A stretch of DNA of 64,000 nucleotides, from positions 3,038,001 to 3,102,000 of the forward strand of contig CAWJSE010000002.1 in assembly GCA_963845445.1 (NCBI GenBank), in the 5' to 3' direction. Below, in pieces: positions 36,316 through 45,759 of this stretch. Numbering within the stretch: the stretch's first letter is position 1; each line of letters starts with the position of its first letter. The notes under the pieces are model-generated. The model saw only the letters and a list, made by a program, of their open reading frames with translations, had not been told where the DNA came from and made no database searches. The stretch is from JABDBL01 sp963845445 (GTDB lineage Bacteria > Cyanobacteriota > Vampirovibrionia > Obscuribacterales > Obscuribacteraceae). Made by a program: the position numbers and the translations under genes.

Positions 36316-37395
36316 ATGAAGAAAATAGCTGTTGTAGCATTCTTAATAGCTCTTCCACTTTTCGCTACTTGTTTTGCTGCCGCTTATGCAGATAATGAAC
36401 CGCAATTGGAACAGCAGGCAACGGAAGCAGCAGAAAACTGTGCCCAACAAATCAAGACAAGCTACAGAACACTAAAAGATTTTGTTGTCGATTATGACCA
36501 GGGCAAGAAAAAACTTGATACCGCACTGGCACAGATTGGAACTCAAATATATGACCAGGCTTTCAACACACCTGTTCCTTATTTGCATGGACAAACACGC
36601 TTGCAATATCGCGACGATTTGCTCAGCAAAATAACACAATATGATTCTCGAATTGACAAGATGATTAACCACGCCAATCTCGATGCAAGAGCACAAGCAG
36701 CACTGCCGCAAGTACAGCAACAAGCGGCTCAATATGCCCATTTAATCAAGTCTATGGGAACAATGCCAACCCTCATACCAGGAGCGGGACACACTAGCCC
36801 TATTTCTCAAGCTTGGGCACAACAAGAAACTGATCCTGCCACTGTTCTGAATAAAGCGCGCGAGCTTGTGGCTGATTCCGATGACGAGCAAGCAGCACAA
36901 TTTCAGGCTGAGAGAAATAAGTTGCAGCCGTTAGTTGAGGCAATTGCTAACGAACAGCAAACAGTGAACGACAGTATTCTTGAAATGAAGCTAAATGCAG
37001 TCGGCACATATGGTGAGTGCGTTGGTCACAAGGTGGCCTGCCTGTCAAACACCGGTAGCGTAGTAAATTCCATCGTTTCATTCATGAATAACGAACAGGC
37101 TAATAACCGTATGAAATTGTCGAACTTGCAAGCAAGAGTGACCGCCCGACGCAATGCAAATATAGCAGCTAACTATGCGCAGCCGAACAGCGCGCCTCAA
37201 GGCAGTCCCTCAATCATAGTGACAGGCGGTAATAGCGCAGTACCATCGCAATACATACCCGGCCCCAATGGTATTGGGGGCAAGACTATACCCGGAATTT
37301 GTTCGCCACCACCCCAACCAGTGTATGCACAACCGGTCCAGTTTTCTCCCATAATTTATCCAATGTTTGGTAATCCGGCAGGATATAGGTATTGA
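36316..37395 (+). CDS. Secreted coiled-coil protein of the integrative element
   Basis: A 359-residue protein of unknown family. ATG 36316 gives a clear signal peptide (KKIAVVAFLIALPLFATCFAAAYA, likely cleaved after AYA), and an ORF start at 36283 would bury it. The mature part is highly helical and rich in Q and A (residues 30-240, for example DDEQAAQFQAERNKLQPLVEAIANEQQTVNDS). Three cysteines occur at GECVGHKVACL and GICSPPPQP. The C-terminal 70 residues are rich in P, N, Q and G. It may be a surface or periplasmic structural protein and heads a plus-strand block of exported proteins. Confidence 0.65.
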   Translation: MKKIAVVAFLIALPLFATCFAAAYADNEPQLEQQATEAAENCAQQIKTSYRTLKDFVVDYDQGKKKLDTALAQIGTQIYDQAFNTPVPYLHGQTRLQYRDDLLSKITQYDSRIDKMINHANLDARAQAALPQVQQQAAQYAHLIKSMGTMPTLIPGAGHTSPISQAWAQQETDPATVLNKARELVADSDDEQAAQFQAERNKLQPLVEAIANEQQTVNDSILEMKLNAVGTYGECVGHKVACLSNTGSVVNSIVSFMNNEQANNRMKLSNLQARVTARRNANIAANYAQPNSAPQGSPSIIVTGGNSAVPSQYIPGPNGIGGKTIPGICSPPPQPVYAQPVQFSPIIYPMFGNPAGYRY

Positions 37396-37485
37396 TAGTG
37401 CGCCGTGCTTAGCGTAGTGGATTCGCTTAAAACTTTGACTTTAAGTAGTTGCAACATGAAGGGAGCGATTGAGGAATTTTTGAAT

Positions 37486-38294
37486 ATGAATAAGATAAAT
37501 GCAGTATTGATTATGGCCGTACTAACTGTAATAGGTTTGGTAGCACAGCTATTATCGCCACCTCAACAAGCATTAGCACTACAATCAATAACACAGGAAT
37601 CACAGATTCAACAGTTCGGCAATTGGCAGTCTTTTTCACCGCCTACTGGTGAATTTACGATATTTATGCCTGGCAATGTGAGAACAGGCAAAATAAACCG
37701 TAACGACTTAGCATATACAGCGTTTTGCGCACAAGCTAGCGGATATGTTTACTGGATTTTAGTGCCGATTAATACAACGAACAATTTTCTAAGGGCCATA
37801 TTGCTTGACGATTTTAAGCAGAAAGATAGCAAGGATTGGCTAGCTAATTTAGTTGCAGGTGCTAAAGCCGGAGTCACAGAATCAGGAGGTAAGATAGTAT
37901 TCGCTAGCGATATGGCTGGTTCAGAATGGACAGGAGAGATAATCAATGCAGCTTATCGCAACAACAAAAAGCATCTACGCTCTTGGCTTGTGGGAATGGC
38001 ACACACATTCCCTATACACTGGTCACTAATGCTCCTGTCGATAGTGATGAGGCAGCGCAATTTTTTGATTCATTGGTTATTTACCCCTCTAAGGTAATCG
38101 AAGCGCACAAACAAGACCCACAAATGTCATGGTCGCCTTCGGCATACGAGATTGGCGAGATGGTCGGTATGTGGGGAATGCGTTTAATTCTTTTATTAAC
38201 GGTTACTTTGATTTTCAGTGGAAGCCTGAGAAACAAGATATTAGAAACATGTGTCCATTTTACAAAAGCTATCGAAGGAATGTTCGTCAAATAA
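37486..38294 (+). pseudogene. Membrane-anchored hypothetical protein (frameshifted)
   Basis: Two frames form one protein of about 269 residues. The first begins with a hydrophobic N-terminus (NAVLIMAVLTVIGLVAQLL, signal or anchor). It continues with FSPPTGEFTIFMPGNV and YVYWILVPINTTNNF and runs to AAYRNNKK. In an A5 tract at about 37970 one base is missing. The next frame continues ASTLLACGNGTHIPYTLVTNAPVDSDEAAQFFDSLVIY and ends with a hydrophobic helix (MRLILLLTVTLIFSGSL) and a short tail. The ATG at 37486 is chosen because upstream starts lack ribosome sites. Function unknown. Confidence 0.6.
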
Positions 38295-38435
38295 CACAAG
38301 TTGTAACCACTCGCCGGGCTATTTTTGTTCACACGAAACCATCAAATCGTCGTCGTCATTTTTTCTGAGACACCTGGCTGTCAAGCGTTATCATCGAAAT
38401 ATCCATTAATCCTCTAATAAGTTAGCTTTTTAAAT

Positions 38436-38687
38436 ATGATGAATAAACTAGATGATAGACAAATAAAAATAATAAGAATATCTATTATTTTTTTTATCGC
38501 CAGTATTATATATCCGCCGTGGGTTTTTTATGGCGGGCAAGCGGGGCCATATGGGTTGATCTTTTGTCCGCCCTCGTATGAGACTAACTGCTGCGCAGGG
38601 CTGGACTTAGTCAGACTACTAATGGAATGGCTAGTTATTCTAGCTGTCACCACATTGTACGTAATATCTAAAAGAGACGCAAAATGA
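38436..38687 (+). CDS. Small membrane protein
   Basis: An 83-residue protein with two hydrophobic helices: IIRISIIFFIASIIYPPWVFY near the N-terminus and LLMEWLVILAVTTLYVIS near the C-terminus. Between them is a Cys-rich loop (FCPPSYETNCCAGLD). It overlaps the following gene by 4 bases (ATGA), which supports both as real genes. Family unknown. Confidence 0.5.
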   Translation: MMNKLDDRQIKIIRISIIFFIASIIYPPWVFYGGQAGPYGLIFCPPSYETNCCAGLDLVRLLMEWLVILAVTTLYVISKRDAK

Positions 38688-38839
38688 AACCATTAGCAAT
38701 TATCGCCACGGTTATCGGTCTCATCTTTCTCATATTCATGGTTGGAATTTATCAACGCCTGTCCTGTATTGAACAAAAAATTACAGAAGCCAAAGAAGCA
38801 GCAGACGATGCAAAGCAAGCAGCAGAAACTCGATACTAA
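38684..38839 (+). CDS. Small single-pass membrane protein
   Basis: A 51-residue protein with one N-terminal helix (LAIIATVIGLIFLIFMVGIY) followed by a charged helical tail (EQKITEAKEAADDAKQAAETRY). ATG 38684 overlaps the stop of the previous gene. The helix-plus-coiled-tail layout is like phage spanin or holin-associated and small scaffold proteins, but nothing specific can be said. It is the last gene of the plus-strand block. Confidence 0.5.
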   Translation: MKPLAIIATVIGLIFLIFMVGIYQRLSCIEQKITEAKEAADDAKQAAETRY

Positions 38840-38914
38840 TCTAACTCATATAACGATTCATAGAGCCACTCGTCAGCCTATTTTACTCATGTGAGCTTCA
38901 CCGAGTCGCTTTTC

Positions 38915-38946
38915 TTGTATCCCCATACTTCGTATGGGGGATACAA
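38915..38946. terminator. Bidirectional hairpin terminator
   Basis: ttgtatccccatac, loop ttcg, and tatgggggatacaa form a long stem with a single bulge, capped by a TTCG tetraloop. It is flanked by ttttc on the left and gaaaaa on the right, so it can stop transcripts from both sides between convergent genes ending at 38839 and 39014. Confidence 0.7.
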
Positions 38947-39013
38947 CAAGAAAAACACCTCAATAAACCTCGCCTTCGTAAAATACGCGCGAGATGGGCT
39001 TAGTTCGGGGTGC

Positions 39014-39577
39014 CTATTGATGAAAAGGTTTATATTTATAGCCAGGAATGTATTTGGGTAATATATATTTTCTGCCATATTCTGCAATTAATGCAGCCTC
39101 GGCTCTGTTGTGGTCGCCCTTGCGTTTTAAAAATTCGCTGGCTGACGGAAATAATGAAAGTGCTAACTGACGGCTACGTTCTTTAAATTGTGTTGATGTC
39201 TCATTCTCTCCCTGTACAAGGCCAGCTGCTTTCTTCCAGTCTCGCGGTTTGACTGTTTCTAGTCCGGGGATAGTACTAGACAAAATCATGCCGCGTAGTA
39301 AGCCATAGTCATCACCTATCTTGAATGTTGATGAGCAGGAACCTTTGTAAAAAGCCTGTTGTCTTTCGATTATGCAAAACGCAATGTGAGGGCCGCACAA
39401 GCTGCGAATGAGCTGCAATATCTGATTTTCATTTAGAAGGGTGCCCCCTTTGCCGGTTTCGAGGCTTTTATACGTTACTATTGGCATGTCGTAGAATTTC
39501 AAGGCACCACTTGTGACATTTAGAGTACACAGGCACCCGCGCCGTCCAGGGTCGATGCCGATAATAGTCATCATCAT
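39014..39577 (-). CDS. RuvC-like Holliday-junction resolvase
   Basis: A 187-residue RNase H-fold nuclease resembling RuvC and phage resolvases that cut four-way DNA junctions. The first acidic residue is in IIGIDPGRRGCL, the second in CIIERQQAF, and the C-terminal pair lies in GDHNRAEAALIAEYGRKY. I chose ATG 39577, which overlaps the upstream gene's stop (ATGATGATGA). A longer frame to 39685 runs inside that gene. It is the last gene of the minus-strand replication block and likely resolves replication or recombination intermediates of the element. Confidence 0.7.
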   Translation of the reverse strand: MMMTIIGIDPGRRGCLCTLNVTSGALKFYDMPIVTYKSLETGKGGTLLNENQILQLIRSLCGPHIAFCIIERQQAFYKGSCSSTFKIGDDYGLLRGMILSSTIPGLETVKPRDWKKAAGLVQGENETSTQFKERSRQLALSLFPSASEFLKRKGDHNRAEAALIAEYGRKYILPKYIPGYKYKPFHQ

Positions 39578-39876
39578 GGGGTTAAATTCGGTGAATTGCC
39601 TAATCGATTTTGCCAAGCAGTCCACCCTTGCACAATGTAAGTCGGATGTGGCACAGGGAAAGACGGTGCCATAGTTTCGAGCCAATCCAGCAAACTGCTC
39701 ACCCCGGCTGCTTGTTTTACATCGTCAGGATCTTCAGCATCAAAAAACTCGGAGAAAAGCTGCCTGCATTCTTGCAATCGCTGTGCATAGTCGAGCCGGG
39801 CTTTCTGTGAATCCTTGTTTTCTTTCTGGCGTATGAGGCTTTTGCCCTCATCTTTTGGTGTTTCATTTTCGTTCAT
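39574..39876 (-). CDS. Hypothetical protein of the replication block
   Basis: A 100-residue acidic protein. The N-terminal half is highly charged and helical (KENKDSQKARLDYAQRLQECRQLFSEFFDAED). The C-terminal half has aromatic residues (YIVQGWTAWQNRLGN). A tttctccttac region just upstream, on the other strand, provides a strong aaggag ribosome site for its ATG. It overlaps the resolvase gene by 4 bases. No known family. Confidence 0.55.
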   Translation of the reverse strand: MNENETPKDEGKSLIRQKENKDSQKARLDYAQRLQECRQLFSEFFDAEDPDDVKQAAGVSSLLDWLETMAPSFPVPHPTYIVQGWTAWQNRLGNSPNLTP

Positions 39877-39892
39877 GTTTCGTTTCTCCTTA

Positions 39893-40252
39893 CTATTTTT
39901 GATTGAATCCCAAATGACGGCTCATAAGCTGTGCCACTTCCGGCAGAGCTTCAAGAACTTCTAGCCGGTGAATATATGCGCGGCTCATCTTTGCTCTTTG
40001 TTCGTCGCTCCAATCGAGCGGCCGGAAACGAGTAAGAATGTCAAATATTTCTTGCTGGCTTTGCGCCTGCTTAACGCGCTCTATCCAGTTATTGAGAGCT
40101 TTAAGACATTGGATAATCTCAGCCTTATGCTCTTTGATTAAAGTAATTTGTCTCGCCGTCAATTCGGTCGGTGAAATTGATAATTTGCCTTCTGCTGTTA
40201 GGCTTAACTTAAATCCTAAATCTTCAAATCCCTGCATAAATTGGCTAATCAT
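39893..40252 (-). CDS. Hypothetical protein of the replication block
   Basis: A 119-residue protein. The N-terminal 45 residues (LGFKLSLTAEGKLSISPTELTARQITLIKEHKAEIIQCL) have the pattern of a small TubC-like docking domain found next to mobile-element primases. The remainder is helical (VKQAQSQQEIFDILTRF). Its start overlaps the end of the primase frame by 8 bases. It may bind the primase, an inference from position. Confidence 0.55.
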   Translation of the reverse strand: MISQFMQGFEDLGFKLSLTAEGKLSISPTELTARQITLIKEHKAEIIQCLKALNNWIERVKQAQSQQEIFDILTRFRPLDWSDEQRAKMSRAYIHRLEVLEALPEVAQLMSRHLGFNQK

Positions 40253-42843
40253 CGAAAATCAGCGCCTCTTTTTCTTTGTGATAGCCATCACGCTTTGAAT
40301 CATTTATAAGAGTGGTTATAGGACTGTCATTTCCGTCATTACCGTCAGAAGGCTGACCAGTTGCCATTTCATGGCTGGCGGTTTCCAAATCTGCACCCGT
40401 CATGTCTAATTCCAAACCGTCATGATTAGATTCGATGACGGTTCTACAATCCTGGCTGGCGATCTCAATGTCCAAACCGTCATGTTGTATAGCCACGCCA
40501 GTACCTTTACCTGACGGTTCAGACGGTTCAGACGGTTTATTCGCTACTTTAGTTAAGTCTTTCCATATCTTGTAACCGCGCCTGGTAGTTTTATCGTTTT
40601 TTGCATAATAAATATCAAAGTGACGCAATGCGGGTGCCAGGCGTTTAAGTCTACCTGCGAGGGACTGGCCGCTAAGTAGGCCAGTCTTTAGGTGGATTCT
40701 GTCTGCCAGCTAATGCGTTAATTAGGTCTTTCCAGCCACCAGTCCATTCCGTAAATTCGTGGTGCATGACTATAAAATCCTTCAGCGCTGCACCAAAGGA
40801 ATCGCTGTCTAGCGCAAGCTCTACCGCTTCATCACGGTTACCGGCATATGTTCTCAGAAAGTCGCCTAGTTTCCAGCCCTCCGTTACCAGCTCTGATTCG
40901 CCAGCGACAATGCACCTAGCAAAATCAGCCATGCGCGGAGCCTTATCTAGCTTGGTGTCAGGCAATTTACTTAGCATTACTGACAAAACATCAAAAAGGC
41001 CGCCAAGAATATCTGGAATGACGGCGGCGATTTCTGGTAGTAACTCATCTTCGGTCTTTCTTTTATCGTCTGATATGGTTGGCAATGACAACAGCAATGC
41101 TCTGCTTGCTAAATCGTTTTGCAAGGCCAAATCAATACCATTGATAACTATTGGCCGCTTAGCCTTAAAAAACGCTTCATCGTCATTGCTAAACAATTGG
41201 CGTTCACTGCTAGCGGTGCCAGTAGAAATGCCGCTTAACAAGTCACTCAGCCAACCAGTAATGCCGCTAAGGTTATCCAGTCCTACTACGTATGAATTAT
41301 TTGCTCTTAGGATAACGTCACGTGCTTCGCGCGGTGCTGTAACCATATCAGCGCTTGACGGGTCGATTATCTGTCTTAAAACGCGGCACAAGAAACTTTT
41401 GGCCGCGCCTTGTTCGCCAGTTACTATCAGTACCGGAAACGGGCCTTTTGTATAAGCACCTAAAAGCCAAGCTACAATTAGCCGCCAGGTGGTATCATCA
41501 CTGGCATTGATAAAAGTCCTAAGCTTAGCTATCTTTTCACTTGCCTTGCCGCCACTGATAGGCACTTTTTGTGGCAGCATGCCTCTTGTGCGGAGAAATT
41601 TCACCGGCGGATTATTTATGACTTTCCAGCCTTGCTTATTTATTTCCACTACCTGCCAGTCTGAATCGCACAAATCAACATAGATAACGTCGCTAAGATT
41701 AGCTATGCGAATATAGATTTTGTATTCATTGCTTTCCGCTGCCTCAGCGTCAAGCGTATTTACGGCATCATTAATAGTTTGTGTCGATGCACCAGCATGG
41801 TAAGTCTTGCGCCAGAGTCTACGCAACCAGCGGCTAAATCCTAGTGATTTTAATTTCCAGTTTTCTTTATGGCTATCGGCAGATACAGAGGCATAAGTAG
41901 TGTCATTACTGTCATGGAATAATTCAATTCCTTGATTAAAGGCTAATTCAGCCAGTAAATCCGATTGCTTTGGCTTTTCGCGCTGGGCCTGATTATCGGT
42001 GTCCTTTAATTCGCTATCTTTATCGGGCTGCCAGCAAGGTGTTTTATCAATCAATTCCAGCAATTGTTCTTTCGTGCCACCATTGGCTAACCAGTCGCTA
42101 ACATCTTGTTTATCTTGTAAGCCTGGTAGCTCGACAACTTTGCAAGGAATATCAGCGCGATATAAGGAACTAGCAATAGCATGAACATGTGCGCGGCCAG
42201 CGTCGTCATTGTGTGGAAAGATAGTTACGTTTTCAGCACCTTTCAACCATCTAGTATTCTCATCATTCCATTTAGGCTTTGCCATGTCTTTGCTTGCGCC
42301 AAATAGATTACAGGTAGCCGCTAATCCAATGGCTGTTAGCCTATCAGCGTCTTTTTCGCCTTCGCAAATGTAGATTGTTTGTTTGTCGTTAATGGTCGCC
42401 AATATTTGAGGTAGGCGATACAGAATACTTTTATCAATGTTTTTGGTGGCATCTTTATAAATCCAATCGCCATTATTGTTAGGCTTTCTGATGACAAACG
42501 CTTTTGGAAAATAACGCACCTTTTCTACTATTAGTTTGTCGTTTGCGTCATGGTAAGGATAAGTCTTTTCAATGTGCTTGGCTTTCTTGCTGCTTGATTT
42601 TGACGGCAAGTAAGGTTTTATCGCGGCAAAAACGTTATCCTGGCTGCATCCAGCGTGACAGTGCCATAGAAACTTGCCGTCTTTTATATTAAGCGAAAGG
42701 CTTGTCTTATCGTCGGCATGCTTTGGACAACTCGTAAGCCAGCCGCCGTCTGATTGACGCATAGGTTCTTTTGAGTATTTAGCTGCTAATGTACGCGCCA
42801 GGGCTTCTAATTCTGAAGCCGTGTTATTATTATGGTTAATCAT
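40245..42843 (-). pseudogene. Primase-helicase of the element (frameshifted near the C-terminus)
   Basis: The first frame (42843-40672, 723 residues) has a CHC2-type zinc site (C39, H42, C62, C66) and a TOPRIM domain (IYICEGEKDADRL, then IFPHNDDAGRAH). It ends in a helicase-type ATPase with Walker A VTGEQGAAKSFL near residue 475 and VVGLDNLSG as Walker B. It stops after KDWPT. One base shift at about 40676 opens LLSGQSLAGRLKRLAPALRHF, the usual C-terminal winged-helix of such primases, and runs through a low-complexity acidic tail to 40245. About 866 residues in all. It presumably starts replication of the excised element. Confidence 0.82.
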
Positions 42844-43026
42844 TTTGTTCTTTGTCCTTTCGTTTGTATACTGAAATTGCCACCGCCAGTGGCTTTTTCA
42901 CTTTTTAGAGTCTCTCGCTTTAGTGGTGGCGGTATCCTGTACCAATTTCGTAGGAACCAGTTGAAATCCGGCACCACAAGAGTTAGGTACGGGTCAGTGC
43001 GGCACCGGATGCAATATCGCTTATGC

Positions 43027-43287
43027 TCAGGCATTGGCGGTGCTGCCTCGTCTTTGCTTTGGTGTCGCAGCCCTCCGCGTGCGTTCCGCGATGAACTTTT
43101 CGAGGATTGATTTTTTGTATCGAACGCTTCGACCAATAAATGTGGGTTGAAGCTCTGGATGGGCGCCGCGACATCGCCAAACATTTAACGTTTTCGGATT
43201 TCGCAAAGAAAGAAAATCGGCGGCCTGCTGACTGTCTAGGAGCGGGTCAGTATTTTCGCGGATTGTATCAAAACTCTTTTCAGACAT
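43027..43287 (-). CDS. Excisionase-like helix-turn-helix protein
   Basis: An 86-residue protein with a MerR-like HTH_17 fold: LLDSQQAADFLSLRNPKTLNVWRCRG at residues 15-40, then the wing FIGRSVRYKKSILEKFI. The tail is basic (RTRRAATPKQRRGS). Such proteins direct excision by the integrase or act as regulators. ATG 43287 has an aaggag site eight bases upstream. It leads the minus-strand block towards the primase. Confidence 0.75.
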   Translation of the reverse strand: MSEKSFDTIRENTDPLLDSQQAADFLSLRNPKTLNVWRCRGAHPELQPTFIGRSVRYKKSILEKFIAERTRRAATPKQRRGSTANA

Positions 43288-43386
43288 AGGCAAAGCTCCT
43301 TGGTGACAATACCAATAATTGACGGCTATTCAAGATTAACCTAGCTTGCTATAATAACCAAAGAGCTAATTCGGACTAAATCGGAC

Positions 43387-44256
43387 ATGCCAAGAAAACG
43401 GAAACCTTTTGCAGAAATTGAAAAGCCGGACTTTATGTATGGACCGGCAGCAAGCTATTCAATAGAGGTAGAAAAAGCCGTGATTGTTGATGGTCAGGAA
43501 CTTCGTCCTACTGAAAGATGCTTAGTGCCAAGCGGCGACATCATTCCCAGATATCATCTAGACAGTCAGCCCATACAAAAAGCTTTGCTTGATGAGTATA
43601 TAAAGATTGAAAATGAAACAGCAGCGCTGGAATGGATAGAGCAATGTGGCTTACCTGCTTATAATCCACAAAGTCCATCTTTCTTTGAAAGTCGGGTTAG
43701 ATTGATTATCGCTAGCGCACAAAGTCTGAGAGACTTATTGGAAATCAACAATATACTGAAAGAAGATTTTCCGTTATTAAAAACCTATATAGAGGAAAAA
43801 TCGACGCGTGACACCCAGCAAACGCTTGTCTACTTTAAGATTGCCCGGCGGATATTCTCCGTAGAAATGGGCGGCTTCCGAGAACATCGTTGGGAAGGCA
43901 GAACGTATAACAAGAATTATTGGTTACGCTACAAGAATGAATGTATAAACGGACTAGCGCATGTACTACTGGCGGATGCTGCCAATATAATGCTCAAGGG
44001 TGTACAGCCCTCCTTTGATTGGCATTATTACAAAGATAGCAAAACATGGGTGCCACTACAGGGGTTTTCTGTACATTGTCCATGGCACGCTATGTCCGTA
44101 GAATTTGCCCGGCGCATTACTAAAACTACTGTGAGGTTAGACTATTGTGTGATATGCAATAAGCCGCTCATTGGGAAGCGCTCGGATGCCAGAACTTGTG
44201 ATAGGTACGCTTGTCAAAAAGCAGACTATCGTAACCGCATTAAACTTTCCGCTTAG
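43387..44256 (+). CDS. Hypothetical zinc-ribbon protein
   Basis: A 289-residue protein. The C-terminal 40 residues hold a C-x2-C...C-x4-C site (YCVICNKPLIGKRSDARTCDRYACQKADYRNRIK) like the DNA-binding zinc finger of CGNR-type regulators. The remaining 245 residues are of no known family, with WRGRT-like aromatic segments (FREHRWEGRTYNKNYWLRYKNECINGL). It is divergent from the excisionase gene and convergent with the integrase gene, so it could be a transcription factor of the element. Confidence 0.65.
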   Translation: MPRKRKPFAEIEKPDFMYGPAASYSIEVEKAVIVDGQELRPTERCLVPSGDIIPRYHLDSQPIQKALLDEYIKIENETAALEWIEQCGLPAYNPQSPSFFESRVRLIIASAQSLRDLLEINNILKEDFPLLKTYIEEKSTRDTQQTLVYFKIARRIFSVEMGGFREHRWEGRTYNKNYWLRYKNECINGLAHVLLADAANIMLKGVQPSFDWHYYKDSKTWVPLQGFSVHCPWHAMSVEFARRITKTTVRLDYCVICNKPLIGKRSDARTCDRYACQKADYRNRIKLSA

Positions 44257-44279
44257 CTTTGCTCAATTCCGGGCTTTAT

Positions 44280-45551
44280 CTAACGCACCTTTGCTTTTTT
44301 AATTGGCATGGTGTTCTCTGGTTCTGGTGCTTGTTCAGCAGCTTTAAGCCAGGCGCTTTGTACCAATTGCCTTGCCTCAAGCTCAGCTTGTTTAGACGTT
44401 TTGGCGTAATGCTTTATGGTAGTTTTTATATCCGCGTGATTAAGAGCGCCTTTAATTAGGGCCGTATTCACGTTCTGAGAGGCCATACCGGCAGCAAGGG
44501 AGCGGCGCAAATCATGGACAGTAACATCCTCTAGTCCTATTTGCCCTCTAAGCGTCGTCCAGGATTTTTTAAAATCAACCAGGTGGCCATTTTTGCCAGA
44601 ACCAGGAAAGACATAGGGAGATATAATGCTTGCTCTTTTGAGTAATTGCTTTCTGTTATTCAGAATGTTCAGTTCAGCATTTCCAAGCGGAATAACTTGC
44701 TCAAACTTGCTCTTCATTTTATGAGCCGGGATAGTCCATGTACCAGCAGACAGGTTCAGTTCGTCGAACCGCATAGACATAAGATTCTCGCGTCTGGCAC
44801 CAGTAAAGCAGGCAAGCAAGATAATATCGCGCAGGGTGGTCGTATCTTTATTGCTGTCTGGAATTGCCTGGAGAGCCTTTAAGAGCTTGCCCGCCTCTTC
44901 CTCTGATAGAAACCTGTTGCGCGGATGTTCGTCATAAAGAGTGATACCGGAAAATGGATTTTCTCCACTGTAGATTTTCCAGGCGCTTGCTTTATTGAAT
45001 ACCGCCCGCGCTAATTGGACTGCCCTATTAGCGGAATATGGGCCACGATTTTTGCTCAGTTCACCATGCAGTTTGTCTGCTTCGTGCCTGGTTATAGATA
45101 TTGCCTGGCGATTAGCGAATTTAAGTAGCCAGCGCTTAAAATCATTCTCTATATCACCTGGTCTTTTGCGGCCTTTCTTTATATGCCTTTCCATGTACAG
45201 GTCAAACAATTTCCCGAATGTAGGCTCTTCGCTGGCAGTGACAGCCTCATCAAAAGGATTTTCGCCACGATTAATTCGGGCGTGAAGTTCAGCCGCTTTG
45301 GACTCTGCCTCTGCTATTACTTCTCGTGCCTTTACATCATCCAGGGAGTCGGCAAACCTCAGTTCTAAATCCAGTTCTCTATATCTATTGTCTAGATAGC
45401 GCCGGTAAACAAAAGACTTATTGCCGCTTGGTTTAGTCGATACATACAGGTGCAAGTCGGTAGATATCCGCGCATATGATTGCCTTTTGTCCGGCGAGCA
45501 CTTCAATGCTCTGATGTTTTTTGGTGTCGGATTGACTATCTTTGGTTGCAT
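44280..45551 (-). CDS. Tyrosine integrase, P4/DUF4102 type
   Basis: A 423-residue site-specific recombinase. It has an N-terminal arm-binding domain (residues 10-85), a SAM-like core-binding domain (about 105-200), and a catalytic domain with R in LACFTGARRENLMSM, the lysine region WTIPAHKMKS, H-x2-R in VHDLRRSLAAGM, and the final motif GALNHADIKTTIKHYAK with the nucleophile tyrosine. It lies 163 bases inside the right attachment repeat and reads towards the element interior. It should drive integration at tRNA-fMet. Confidence 0.93.
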   Translation of the reverse strand: MQPKIVNPTPKNIRALKCSPDKRQSYARISTDLHLYVSTKPSGNKSFVYRRYLDNRYRELDLELRFADSLDDVKAREVIAEAESKAAELHARINRGENPFDEAVTASEEPTFGKLFDLYMERHIKKGRKRPGDIENDFKRWLLKFANRQAISITRHEADKLHGELSKNRGPYSANRAVQLARAVFNKASAWKIYSGENPFSGITLYDEHPRNRFLSEEEAGKLLKALQAIPDSNKDTTTLRDIILLACFTGARRENLMSMRFDELNLSAGTWTIPAHKMKSKFEQVIPLGNAELNILNNRKQLLKRASIISPYVFPGSGKNGHLVDFKKSWTTLRGQIGLEDVTVHDLRRSLAAGMASQNVNTALIKGALNHADIKTTIKHYAKTSKQAELEARQLVQSAWLKAAEQAPEPENTMPIKKAKVR

Positions 45552-45563
45552 AATAAAACCTAT

Positions 45564-45586
45564 CCCCTATCGAGCCCCTATCGTAA
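45564..45586 (+). repeat. Right-end copy of the 23-bp arm-type repeat
   Basis: Identical to 33894-33916 except for one base, with the same double ccctatcg octamer. It overlaps the region 13-35 bases upstream of the integrase ATG, so binding here could regulate the integrase as well as recombination. Confidence 0.55.
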
Positions 45587-45714
45587 AATTGTTATCAAGC
45601 GTTATTTCCTGTTTGCCACCATTAATCATATACACTGTGGAAATGGCTTACAATAGGCACTTTGATTAACTCTGTTAATTTGTAATAATTCCAGTTAACC
45701 CCTCGCCCCTTGGA

Positions 45715-45759
45715 CTCATAACCCAAAGGTCGTAAGTTCAAATCTTACCCCCGCAACCA
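45715..45759 (+). repeat. attR: second 45-bp tRNA-fMet repeat
   Basis: An exact copy of 33803-33847 without the 5' part of the tRNA, so it is not a tRNA gene. It marks the right boundary of the integrative element. Confidence 0.93.

Larger units (their letters stand above)
33848..45759. mobile_element. Integrative element in tRNA-fMet
   Basis: The segment between the two 45-bp repeats (about 11.9 kb including the right repeat) holds a P4-type tyrosine integrase, an excisionase-like MerR-fold protein, a primase-helicase, a RuvC-like nuclease, an XRE regulator, several small unknown proteins and a set of secreted or membrane proteins. No capsid, terminase, relaxase or type IV secretion genes are seen. 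It therefore resembles a phage satellite or an integrative plasmid more than a prophage or a conjugative element. An IS256-family element of 1,537 bp was inserted later. Without it the element is about 10.4 kb. Confidence 0.88.

Noticed and set aside
45715..45759. Possible second tRNA-Met gene
   Set aside because: Only the 3' part from the anticodon region on is present; there is no D-arm or 5' acceptor strand. It is the attR repeat.
33848..45759. Complete prophage
   Set aside because: No capsid, portal, terminase, tail or lysis genes can be seen.
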